Below are positions 9,482 through 16,453 of a stretch of DNA of 64,000 nucleotides, one piece after another. The stretch comes from Spirochaetae bacterium HGW-Spirochaetae-1. Its GTDB lineage: Bacteria > Spirochaetota > UBA4802 > UBA5550. The first letter of the stretch is position 1. Each line of letters starts with the position of its first letter. The notes beneath the pieces were generated by a model, which worked only from the letters and a program-made list of their open reading frames with translations, had not been told where the DNA came from and did not search any database. The stretch is from positions 332,371-396,370 of the forward strand of contig PGXY01000010.1 of NCBI GenBank assembly GCA_002839375.1, written 5' to 3'. A program made the position numbers and the translations under genes.

Positions 9482-9850
9482 AATGCTCCTTTTCGTACGC
9501 TATCCAGTATTAAATATATGTAAATATCCGGTAAATGTTTCCTGAAATCGTGATAAAACAGATGGTTTCAAGACTGAACATCCGCTCAGAAAATGATAAA
9601 GGTACATTACTTTAATTTTTAGGAGCTTTGTCAATGATTATCAGGTAAAAGCCGTATTTTTACGATGATCATGGGGGTCAGAGCATGATTTTATCTTAGT
9701 TTTTTACTGGACACTAGTTGGAATGATATATAAATTGTAATATGGGCAAACATTAAAAGAAGTTTTTACATTGAAATTGCCCACAAGGAAACATCCGTTA
9801 ATGTTTTTTGGAAGTTTCCTTATATTTATATTAATGGTCTTTCAAATCAT
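9482..9850. other. Intergenic region between divergent thiG and rnpB
   Basis: This 369-bp AT-rich stretch has no convincing ORF. It must hold the thiG promoter (minus strand) and the rnpB promoter (plus strand). TATATT boxes at 9821-9832 lie close to the rnpB 5' end and could be its -10 element. The conserved TPP-riboswitch blocks (CTGAGA, GGATAAT-like) are absent on the minus strand. Confidence 0.5.
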
Positions 9851-10257
9851 AGCTAAAAAAGGGGAACAGGCGGTCGCGCTGGCCCGCTGTAAAGCGGGCG
9901 GTGAGGAAAGTCCGAACACCGAAGGGCAGGGTGCCGGGTAACGCCCGGGCGTCGTGAGGCGACGGAAAGTGCAACAGAAAATATACCACCACCTCACCCC
10001 CCTTACCCCCCTCTCCATATGGAGAGGGGGGTAAGGGGGGTGAGGTGGTAAGGGTGAAATGGTGAGGTAAGAGCTCACCGCGCCGGCAGTAATGCAGGTG
10101 GCAGTGTAAACCCCACCCGGTGCAAGACCAAGTAGACAGCCGCTCAAGGACTGCCCGTCCAAGGCTGTGGGTAGGTCGCAAGGAGGTGTATGGCAACATG
10201 CATCCAAGATAGATGGCAGCTTAAACAGAATTCGGCTTATGATCCCCTTTTTTAGCT
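9851..10257 (+). ncRNA. rnpB: RNase P RNA (type A), with enlarged P12
   Basis: This is the catalytic RNA of RNase P, which matures tRNA 5' ends. Conserved blocks are present in order: GAGGAAAGTCCG (9903-9914), GGGTGCC...GGTAACGCC, GTGCAACAGAAA, AAGGGTGAAA...GGTAAGAGC.CACCG, the AGATAGATGG block and ACAGAATTCGGCTTA (10225-10239). Helix P1 is a perfect 15-bp pairing of 9851-9865 with 10243-10257, which also fixes the boundaries. The Us of the 3' arm may help termination. The only unusual part is P12, replaced by a long palindrome described separately. At about 407 nt it is near the usual type A size despite that insertion. Confidence 0.96.
9988..10049. repeat. Perfect 62-nt palindrome forming P12 of RNase P RNA
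   Basis: Positions 9988-10018 are exactly complementary to 10019-10049, with no loop and a central CCATATGG. One strand is C-rich with the pattern CACCTCACC...TTACC...CTCTCC, like short palindromic repeats spread through many bacterial genomes. It sits where P12, the variable helix of type A RNase P RNA, is expected. The conserved RNA blocks on both sides are intact, so the RNA should still fold. Confidence 0.9.
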
Positions 10258-10314
10258 TGATAATATACAGAAAAGATAAAGCATTATGTTCATCATAATC
10301 AGCGGGGTTTGGCC

Positions 10315-10632
10315 ATGAAAAAAACTATTATCGCGTCAATTCTCCTTTTTACCTTCATGGGTGGTGTGGTATACAGCAGTTACCAGGTCGTCGATGTCTA
10401 TATCTGCGAGGAAGGCATGGTCCTGGCTGAAATAACGGCCAAATCCATTGTGAGCCGCAAAGAACTATACCGGGCCAGCTACTGCGATTGTCAAGGCGTG
10501 AACGATGATATGAAGAGCAGAGTAAAGAAAGGCAGCTGGGAACGGGAAGGGTTTAAATACGAATATGGTTCCTGCGAATCCCCGAAAAACAGGGTCTTCC
10601 GCTGTGTCTGCGTTGGGACTGATAGATATTAA
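10315..10632 (+). CDS. Small exported cysteine-rich protein of unknown function
   Basis: A 105-residue protein from ATG 10315 (the frame is open from TTG 10309). Residues about 3-20 are a hydrophobic signal peptide or membrane anchor (KKTIIASILLFTFMGGVV). The mature part has six cysteines (one near the N-terminus, a CDC pair, one in GSC, and a CVC pair), an even number that could form disulfides outside the cytoplasm. I do not recognise the family. It lies between rnpB and sppA on the same strand, about 100 bp from sppA, without clear operon evidence. The ribosome binding site (GGGG at about 10304) is acceptable. Confidence 0.6.
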   Translation: MKKTIIASILLFTFMGGVVYSSYQVVDVYICEEGMVLAEITAKSIVSRKELYRASYCDCQGVNDDMKSRVKKGSWEREGFKYEYGSCESPKNRVFRCVCVGTDRY

Positions 10633-10731
10633 TTCTCCACGGCATTTTTTATTCATTGCACGTTAACCGTATGTTCAGGGATAGATGGAAGTCCGCCGAT
10701 ATTAGCCATATAAATATTTCAGGATATAATA

Positions 10732-11682
10732 ATGGACAGAAATAGAAAAATTCTCATATCGATCCTCGCCCTCCTGGTTCTCTCATCGGTGATTGCCATC
10801 GTTGATATCAGCCTCAGGATTCAGAAAACACAGGATACGCAATTCGCCCTGGCAACTCCCAAGTTCGGACCGGGAATCGGGCTTGTGCGGATTGAAGGCC
10901 CCATTGAGATGTCATCGGGAACCAGCGCCCTGGGCCTGAAATCGGGCGCCGAGGCTATTATCCAGCGCCTTGATGATCTCGAAAAAAACAGCAGCATCAA
11001 GGCTGTTGTCATACGGATCAATTCACCGGGCGGGACCGTGGCCGCTTCCCAGGAAATATACCAGAAAATCTGGCGCCTCAGGAAAAAGAATATTCCCCTG
11101 GTAGTTTCCATGGCCGATGTGGCTGCTTCGGGAGGATACTATGTGGCCTCGGCCTGCAATTATATTATGGCCAACTATGGAACCATCACGGGCTCCATCG
11201 GCGTCATTGCCTATTCACCTAACCTGAAGCGTCTCTTCGAAAAACTGGGAATACAGATGAACGTGATCAAGAGCGGCAGGTTCAAGGATATTTTGTCAAC
11301 GCACCGGGACCTGGCGCCCGAAGAAAGGATCATGATCCAGGAGATGATCGATGCATCATACCGGAAATTTCTCAAGGATATCGCCCTGGGCCGGAACATT
11401 AATATCTCCGATATCGAACCCATAGCCGATGGCCGTGTTATGAACGGCGAGGCTGCACTGAAATATAAACTCATCGACGGTCTCGGCGATTTCGAAGACG
11501 CTGTGAACAAGGCCAGGGAACTGGCCGGACTTTCGGAAGACGCACCGGTGTACGATGATATCACACATCCCTTTCAGCAGCTTCTCATGAATATGGAGGG
11601 GATGTTCCGCGGCCAGACCATCCTCAAGGAAGGGATGGACTATAATAATCTTTATAAGTTTGAATACAGGTACCTGCCATGA
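10732..11682 (+). CDS. sppA: Signal peptide peptidase SppA
   Basis: A 316-residue membrane-anchored serine protease that degrades cleaved signal peptides. One N-terminal membrane segment (residues about 7-25) precedes a single ClpP-like domain. The catalytic dyad is S133 (AASGGYYVA) and K185 (SGRFKD), 52 residues apart as in the short Gram-positive type SppA. The oxyanion-region motif INSPGG (residues 96-101) is present. The length fits the single-domain form rather than the tandem-domain E. coli enzyme. Its stop overlaps the start of the next gene by four bases. Confidence 0.93.
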   Translation: MDRNRKILISILALLVLSSVIAIVDISLRIQKTQDTQFALATPKFGPGIGLVRIEGPIEMSSGTSALGLKSGAEAIIQRLDDLEKNSSIKAVVIRINSPGGTVAASQEIYQKIWRLRKKNIPLVVSMADVAASGGYYVASACNYIMANYGTITGSIGVIAYSPNLKRLFEKLGIQMNVIKSGRFKDILSTHRDLAPEERIMIQEMIDASYRKFLKDIALGRNINISDIEPIADGRVMNGEAALKYKLIDGLGDFEDAVNKARELAGLSEDAPVYDDITHPFQQLLMNMEGMFRGQTILKEGMDYNNLYKFEYRYLP

Positions 11683-12290
11683 TTATTGCAACCCTGCGTT
11701 CCCTGCGGTGGGCCGATTATTTTCTGTTCACCGTCATTGACCCGCGGGCCCTGTACCGGCAGATAAAAAGCAATGATCCCCGGGCCATGGCACTGAGCTT
11801 CACCGTTCCGGTCATTGTGGCCATTACGGAACTGCTCACCGGTTCTCTCATGGGCCGCCCCACGTCCTTTTTCTTCTACAAAATATCATACGGATGGATT
11901 CTCCATTCCATGGTGCTGGTTTTTTTAATCATTATCACGGCTGCCCTCATGGACTTGATAATACAGTTCATGGGAATGAAGGGGAATGTGAGGGAATTGA
12001 TAATTGTGATCAATTATGCTATTTTTCCCAAGGTATTTCTCCTTCCCCTGGTTTACATTTTCAAGGTGGTTAATTTTGCCCCGGGATTTTTCTACGTGCT
12101 TTTTTCCCTGGGACTTTTCATATGGTCCGCATTTATCACCATCCAGGCCCTTTCGGAAATGCATGCCACGGATTTCGGCAAGGCATTGCTCATCTTTCTT
12201 TTTCCCATCCTGCTTATGGGAATATTTATCTTTTTCGGTTCCGTGCTGTTCTTTTTCAGCGGTATGGGATTGATTTCCAGCATGATCTGA
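11679..12290 (+). CDS. Yip1-like polytopic membrane protein
   Basis: A 203-residue protein with about five hydrophobic segments after an N-terminal motif (DPRALYRQI) often seen in bacterial Yip1-domain proteins. The role of bacterial Yip1-like proteins is not established. The start overlaps the sppA stop (ATGA), so the two are translationally coupled, suggesting an envelope quality-control link (inference). An internal EMHATDFGKA segment lies between the last two membrane helices. Confidence 0.6.
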   Translation: MIIATLRSLRWADYFLFTVIDPRALYRQIKSNDPRAMALSFTVPVIVAITELLTGSLMGRPTSFFFYKISYGWILHSMVLVFLIIITAALMDLIIQFMGMKGNVRELIIVINYAIFPKVFLLPLVYIFKVVNFAPGFFYVLFSLGLFIWSAFITIQALSEMHATDFGKALLIFLFPILLMGIFIFFGSVLFFFSGMGLISSMI

Positions 12291-12339
12291 TACATCTTTA
12301 TAAATAACGTTAAAATACATAAAAAAAAACTTATATATA

Positions 12340-12368
12340 TTGACATATTAAGAAAATAAGAATATACT
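12340..12368 (+). promoter_or_regulatory. Consensus sigma-70 promoter of a tiny gene
   Basis: TTGACA at 12340-12345 and TATACT at 12363-12368 are separated by exactly 17 bp. Transcription would start near 12375, 30 nt before the 33-codon ORF. Confidence 0.75.
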
Positions 12369-12404
12369 AAAAGTATGTAATAATAAGAAAAATGAGGTGC
12401 TATT

Positions 12405-12506
12405 ATGAGAACATATATGATGTGTTTAAACCATGAATGCTCCCTGAAAGCGAAAGTAAGCGAATCGCAGATTGGCGATTATCTTGAAAGCCTTTCATGG
12501 ATTTAG
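12405..12506 (+). CDS. Possible 33-residue small protein
   Basis: A short ORF (begins MRTYMMCLNHEC, ends ESLSWI) with GAGGTG 6 bp before its ATG. It lies in a self-contained transcription unit: a consensus promoter at 12340-12368 and an intrinsic terminator at 12566-12596. It contains two cysteines and no membrane segment. I do not recognise it. The alternative is that the roughly 220-nt transcript is a small RNA and the ORF is incidental, but the ribosome binding site argues for translation. Confidence 0.45.
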   Translation: MRTYMMCLNHECSLKAKVSESQIGDYLESLSWI

Positions 12507-12565
12507 AGGGCATACCAACAGAAAAGTTTAACATAAAATCTCCTTGCTACAGCTATTGAAAAAAA

Positions 12566-12596
12566 GGGGGTAATCCGAAAGATTACCCCCTTTTTT
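12566..12596. terminator. Bidirectional intrinsic terminator
   Basis: A ten-base-pair stem (12566-12575 with 12581-12590) and a CGAAA loop is flanked by an A run on the left and six T on the right. It can end both the tiny plus-strand gene and the minus-strand glycosidase gene. Confidence 0.9.
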
Positions 12597-12609
12597 AATT
12601 AAGCGGTAA

Positions 12610-14952
12610 TCACTTGTTTTTTTGCATAATAATTATTTCAGTCTTATTCTGCAAGGCAATGTTGAGACTAATGCTCAAAGTCCTGGTGTTCCTGTCATAT
12701 ACATGCTGCATGTTGTCCACTGTCGAGGAGACCTCTCCCGGTTCAGTGATCATGTATAACTCGAGTGTAACGTTTCGGTGTGCCGGCTGATTGTCAAAGG
12801 AACCTTCAACGGGGGGAATGAGAATGCCTATTTCATCTTCTTTCTGCCGGAATACAATATGCTGCAAGGCATACCGTCCTTTTTCGTATTCCCTGGTGCG
12901 GCCGTCATCCTCGTAGAGAAAGGAGGCGCCGTTGAATGGAGGATACATGCGTATCTCTATATCGGAAAAGCGGTGATCATCGGCGATGAAGGGCATGACG
13001 GGACCCATGATGACCGGTTTTCCTCCCAGGACAAAGAGAGGGGCTCTGTCCCCGGGAGGTGATATTATCTCCCGGGAAGGGCCGCTGTGGCAGGTCCCGT
13101 CCCAGATGTCATACCACTGTCCCTTGGGGAAATATATCTCACGCGTGTTTGATGTATCCGATACGAGGGGACAGAGCATGAGGGAGTCTCCTATCATGAC
13201 CTGGTCTGCGATGGACAGGGTTTCGCGGTCTTCCTGGAATTCCAGGCACAGGGGGCGGAGGATGGGGATGCCCGTGATGGAGGCCTCGTGGGCCAGGCGG
13301 TAGTAGTAGGGAAGGAGACGGTAGCGCAGGTCCGCATGGCGCCGGAAATTTTCCTCGCACGATTCGTCGATGCCCCAGGGATTTCTATCCTCATCAAAAG
13401 GAGATGAGAAATACCGGGCCAGGGGACTGAATATGGCCCACTGGGTGTAGCGCTTATGGAGAAGGGCCGATGGTTTCCGGTAGAGGCCCAGCACATCGGC
13501 GCCCCAGTAGGCATAGCCCAGGAGGCTCATGTTGAGGCCGCAGCGCATGGTGGCGGCAATATGTTTGAATTCCGGTGTCTGGTCTCCCAGAAAGATGCCG
13601 GGAAAGCGCTGGGTTCCGGCCCAGTTAGTGCGGGAGAAGACCAGTGCTCTGTCCCCGCGGTGATATTCCTGTGATTTTTCAAACACGGCCCTGGTATAAT
13701 AAAAGCTGTATATGTTATGAAACTCACTTTTTACAAGACCTGTGGATGAAACAGCCGTTTCCGGCAGGTATTCGCCGCCGTCATTTTTAAAAAAATACAC
13801 ACCGTCGTCCAGGAGGGGCTTCTGGAGGTCGAACCACCAGTTCACCGCATCGGGATCGGTAAAATCGGGAGCCCCGCCCCGTCCCAGCCACCACGTAACA
13901 TTTTTATGGGCGAAATATTCTTTTTTATCAGCTTCTATATAGAGTTCATGGGCGTTGTCGCTGGAAAGAAAGGGAACCCCCCGGGGAGCATTTTTCACAT
14001 AGAGGCGCACCAGCAGCTTGTACAGGCTCAGGGCCTTTTTATTGATGTAGGGCGTATATATGAGACCGGCTCTGACCCCATGGGTTTTCATCCTTGCAAG
14101 CATGGCCTTATGGTCAGGGAAAAGCTTTTTCCTCCAGGTAAAGGTGTGAAATCCCTGCTCCCAGTGGTAGTCAAAAATGACGGCGTCGAGGGGGATATTT
14201 TTTACCCGGTGCTGTTCTATCCGCGCCAGGGTCTGTTCCTGGTTTTCCACGGGATATGCCGTGTTCCAGAGCCCGAAGGCCCAGAGAGGAACCAGGGGCG
14301 GCCTTCCCGTGAGGGAGGTGTAACGCTCAAGGATCATTCTGAAGGAGGGACCATAGATGAAGACATAGTCCAGTGACCCGCCGGAGAACCTGATGGTGAG
14401 CCTGCCCCGGGGCTTGTTGATCCGGGTCATACCCCGGTGAGCATTTAATATCAGTATCATGTATCCCCTGTCGCTGAGAAAACAGGGAAATGCTGAATAG
14501 GTCCGTTTATGCTGGGTAAAGGCCGGTGCTTCGTGGTTGTACAGGGAAAGGGAACCGTCCGTTCGCCGGAATGCATTGAACCATTCACCGAAGCCGTAAA
14601 ATCCCTCGCCGGGTTTTGCTGTTATGTCAAAGAGAAGAGGGTCCTTTTCATGGATGTGCTGCTGTATGATTGTAGTCCCGTCGTGATTAATAGCCAGGAT
14701 ATTACCTGCAGTCTCCAGGGATAGCGAAAGCCGGTTATGGGAAGTTGAAGATATGGAGCCGTTTTCATCAATTGAAGCGGGGGTGCCGGGCTGCATGTCA
14801 TGGGGGAGCAATACATCCCTGGCAAAAGGGGCTTCCCTGAAATCGCCCTTTGCATCGGTACAGAGGCGAACCGTGCCTTCATTGATAAAATATGCCCTGG
14901 CGAAGGGGCGGTTTATTGCCCCGAGAAATATGCAGGATTCCATGCCGGTCAT
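12610..14952 (-). CDS. Glycoside hydrolase family 31 (alpha-glucosidase/alpha-xylosidase type)
   Basis: A 780-residue GH31 enzyme hydrolysing alpha-linked glycosides. After an N-terminal beta domain comes the catalytic barrel with nucleophile D391 in FKNDGGE and acid/base D457 in FLGDQT. They are 66 residues apart, the same spacing as in E. coli YicI. C-terminal beta domains follow. No signal peptide is seen, so it is probably cytoplasmic. The frame opens at 14985, but the ATG at 14952 has AGAGGA at the proper distance and is preferred. It stands alone, with no transporter or sugar regulator beside it, so the substrate cannot be deduced from context. Confidence 0.88.
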   Translation of the reverse strand: MTGMESCIFLGAINRPFARAYFINEGTVRLCTDAKGDFREAPFARDVLLPHDMQPGTPASIDENGSISSTSHNRLSLSLETAGNILAINHDGTTIIQQHIHEKDPLLFDITAKPGEGFYGFGEWFNAFRRTDGSLSLYNHEAPAFTQHKRTYSAFPCFLSDRGYMILILNAHRGMTRINKPRGRLTIRFSGGSLDYVFIYGPSFRMILERYTSLTGRPPLVPLWAFGLWNTAYPVENQEQTLARIEQHRVKNIPLDAVIFDYHWEQGFHTFTWRKKLFPDHKAMLARMKTHGVRAGLIYTPYINKKALSLYKLLVRLYVKNAPRGVPFLSSDNAHELYIEADKKEYFAHKNVTWWLGRGGAPDFTDPDAVNWWFDLQKPLLDDGVYFFKNDGGEYLPETAVSSTGLVKSEFHNIYSFYYTRAVFEKSQEYHRGDRALVFSRTNWAGTQRFPGIFLGDQTPEFKHIAATMRCGLNMSLLGYAYWGADVLGLYRKPSALLHKRYTQWAIFSPLARYFSSPFDEDRNPWGIDESCEENFRRHADLRYRLLPYYYRLAHEASITGIPILRPLCLEFQEDRETLSIADQVMIGDSLMLCPLVSDTSNTREIYFPKGQWYDIWDGTCHSGPSREIISPPGDRAPLFVLGGKPVIMGPVMPFIADDHRFSDIEIRMYPPFNGASFLYEDDGRTREYEKGRYALQHIVFRQKEDEIGILIPPVEGSFDNQPAHRNVTLELYMITEPGEVSSTVDNMQHVYDRNTRTLSISLNIALQNKTEIIIMQKNK

Positions 14953-15186
14953 AAGGATTCCTCTCTCAAGCCTGATTGCAGCCATATCAGGGAAAATGCC
15001 TGATTGTCCGTCTGTTTTGAAATAATATCAGACCGGGCAGTAAAAACAACGAAAAAAAAGGGTTTGCTCATAAAGTAACCGGAACAGGTAAAAATTACTT
15101 TACGATTTTATCTATGCTGCTGTATATTTATGTCCGATAACCATAATAGATATGTTATTCGTAAAATACACGCCGGGAATACCGAT

Positions 15187-16143
15187 ATGAAGATAAAACT
15201 CTGGGGGGTCAGGGGATCCATACCAACGCCGCTGAACGGTGAGCTCATTGAAAACAAGGTACGCAGGGCGCTTAAGCTGGCCACTCCCGGGGACGTTACG
15301 TCCGATGAGGCCATTAATACATTCATCCAGACACTCCCTTTTTCCGTAAAGGGAACCTATGGCGGCAATACAACGGCAGTACAGGTTACCACCGACGATG
15401 GTGACATCATCATGATTGATTGCGGTTCCGGTATTATAAACCTGGGTAAGGAGATGCTGAAGGGACCCTTTTCAAAGGGAAAGGGTGTTGCCAGCGTGTT
15501 CCTCACCCACACGCACTGGGACCATATACAGGGTATTCCTTTTTTTGCTCCCTTTTATTTCGAAGGCAACCGGTTTAATTTCTATTCGCCCTTCGAGGAC
15601 CTGAAAAAGCGGCTGGAATATCAGCATTCGCCTGATCATTTTCCCATTTCGCTGGAATATATGCCTGCTACAAAGGAATTTTTTCGGGTCGCCGAGGATG
15701 AGGAGTTTTACCTTAACGATATACGCGTCTTCACCAAGCGGATGCCCCATCCGGGAGGTTCCTACGGATACCGGATAGAGCATAATGGCAGCGTATTCGT
15801 TTATACCAGCGACTGTGAATTTAATATAGATGAGATCGACACCATCAACCAGTATAAGGAACTGTTCCACGATGCGGATCTGGCTCTTTTTGATACACAG
15901 TACACCTTCGAGGAATCGATAAACAAGCTTGACTGGGGCCATTCCTCGGCCTCCATCGCCATTGATATTGCCGGGGGCTTTAATATCAAGCACCTGGTCC
16001 TCTTTCATCATGATCCCAATTACAGCGACGAAAAGCTCGATAATGTCCTGGCCAACGCGCGCATCTATCAAAAAATGAACGCGAAAAAGACCGGCAAGCT
16101 AAAGGTCGATATCGCCTACGAGGGCCTGGAGATAGATATATAA
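15187..16143 (+). CDS. MBL-fold metal-dependent hydrolase
   Basis: A 318-residue metallo-beta-lactamase-fold protein. It opens with MKIKLWGVRGSIP, typical of a phosphodiesterase-like MBL group, which supports ATG 15187 over ATG 15130. The di-metal motif is H108-x-H110-x-D112-H113 (HTHWDH). Later metal ligands are probably the H in PHPGGSYGY, the D in TSDCEF and the histidines of LVLFHHDP. Family members are predicted phosphodiesterases, but the substrate is unknown. It is a single gene with no operon partner. Confidence 0.82.
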   Translation: MKIKLWGVRGSIPTPLNGELIENKVRRALKLATPGDVTSDEAINTFIQTLPFSVKGTYGGNTTAVQVTTDDGDIIMIDCGSGIINLGKEMLKGPFSKGKGVASVFLTHTHWDHIQGIPFFAPFYFEGNRFNFYSPFEDLKKRLEYQHSPDHFPISLEYMPATKEFFRVAEDEEFYLNDIRVFTKRMPHPGGSYGYRIEHNGSVFVYTSDCEFNIDEIDTINQYKELFHDADLALFDTQYTFEESINKLDWGHSSASIAIDIAGGFNIKHLVLFHHDPNYSDEKLDNVLANARIYQKMNAKKTGKLKVDIAYEGLEIDI

Positions 16144-16258
16144 TCACATAATTTTCGTAACAATATTCCCGCCATGAATTCGAATACTAATAACTTAATT
16201 TGTCTTGACAGCCCTGCGGCATATGTATATGCCCAATCATCAATCAGGAGGTGCTGCC

Positions 16259-16453
16259 ATGAAGAAAAATGACGGCAGAAAGGAAATTCTTAAAATGATT
16301 CATTCCGGTCTTCGGCTCAACACACCGGCGCCGAAGCGGGAAACGCCGAAAAAGGCGTACACGCGAAAGAGCAAACACAAGAGGAGGTTCGATACCTCCT
16401 CTTATTTTTTTCCCCGCATGGATCTTCGCCTCGTCCTTTTATGTAATCTCTGA
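16259..16453 (+). CDS. Candidate ArfA/BrfA-type alternative ribosome-rescue factor
   Basis: A 64-codon ORF encoding a strongly basic protein, with AGGAGGTG before ATG 16259. The core around residues 31-43 (KKAYTRKSKHKRR) resembles the SYMRKGKHG region of ArfA. An intrinsic terminator (16379-16411) lies inside the ORF at about codons 41-51, upstream of the stop codon. Most transcripts would therefore end without a stop, so ribosomes would stall after about residue 50. ArfA and BrfA use the same arrangement: the product is removed by tmRNA tagging and accumulates only when trans-translation fails. The codons after the terminator overlap the 3' end of the convergent kinase gene, consistent with the truncated form being functional. 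A TTGACA at 16205-16210 may be its -35 box. The family call is by motif and layout, not by search. Confidence 0.6.
   Translation: MKKNDGRKEILKMIHSGLRLNTPAPKRETPKKAYTRKSKHKRRFDTSSYFFPRMDLRLVLLCNL
16379..16411 (+). terminator. Intrinsic terminator located inside the small basic ORF
   Basis: A ten-base-pair perfect stem (16379-16388 with 16394-16403), a TCGAT loop and a T7 run at 16405-16411. The tail is on the plus strand, so it ends the small ORF's own transcript before its stop codon at 16451-16453. Confidence 0.88.

Noticed and set aside
9482..9700. TPP riboswitch upstream of thiG
   Set aside because: Only a chance ACCTGAT lies on the minus strand near 9635-9650; the CTGAGA, GGATAAT and other conserved blocks are missing.
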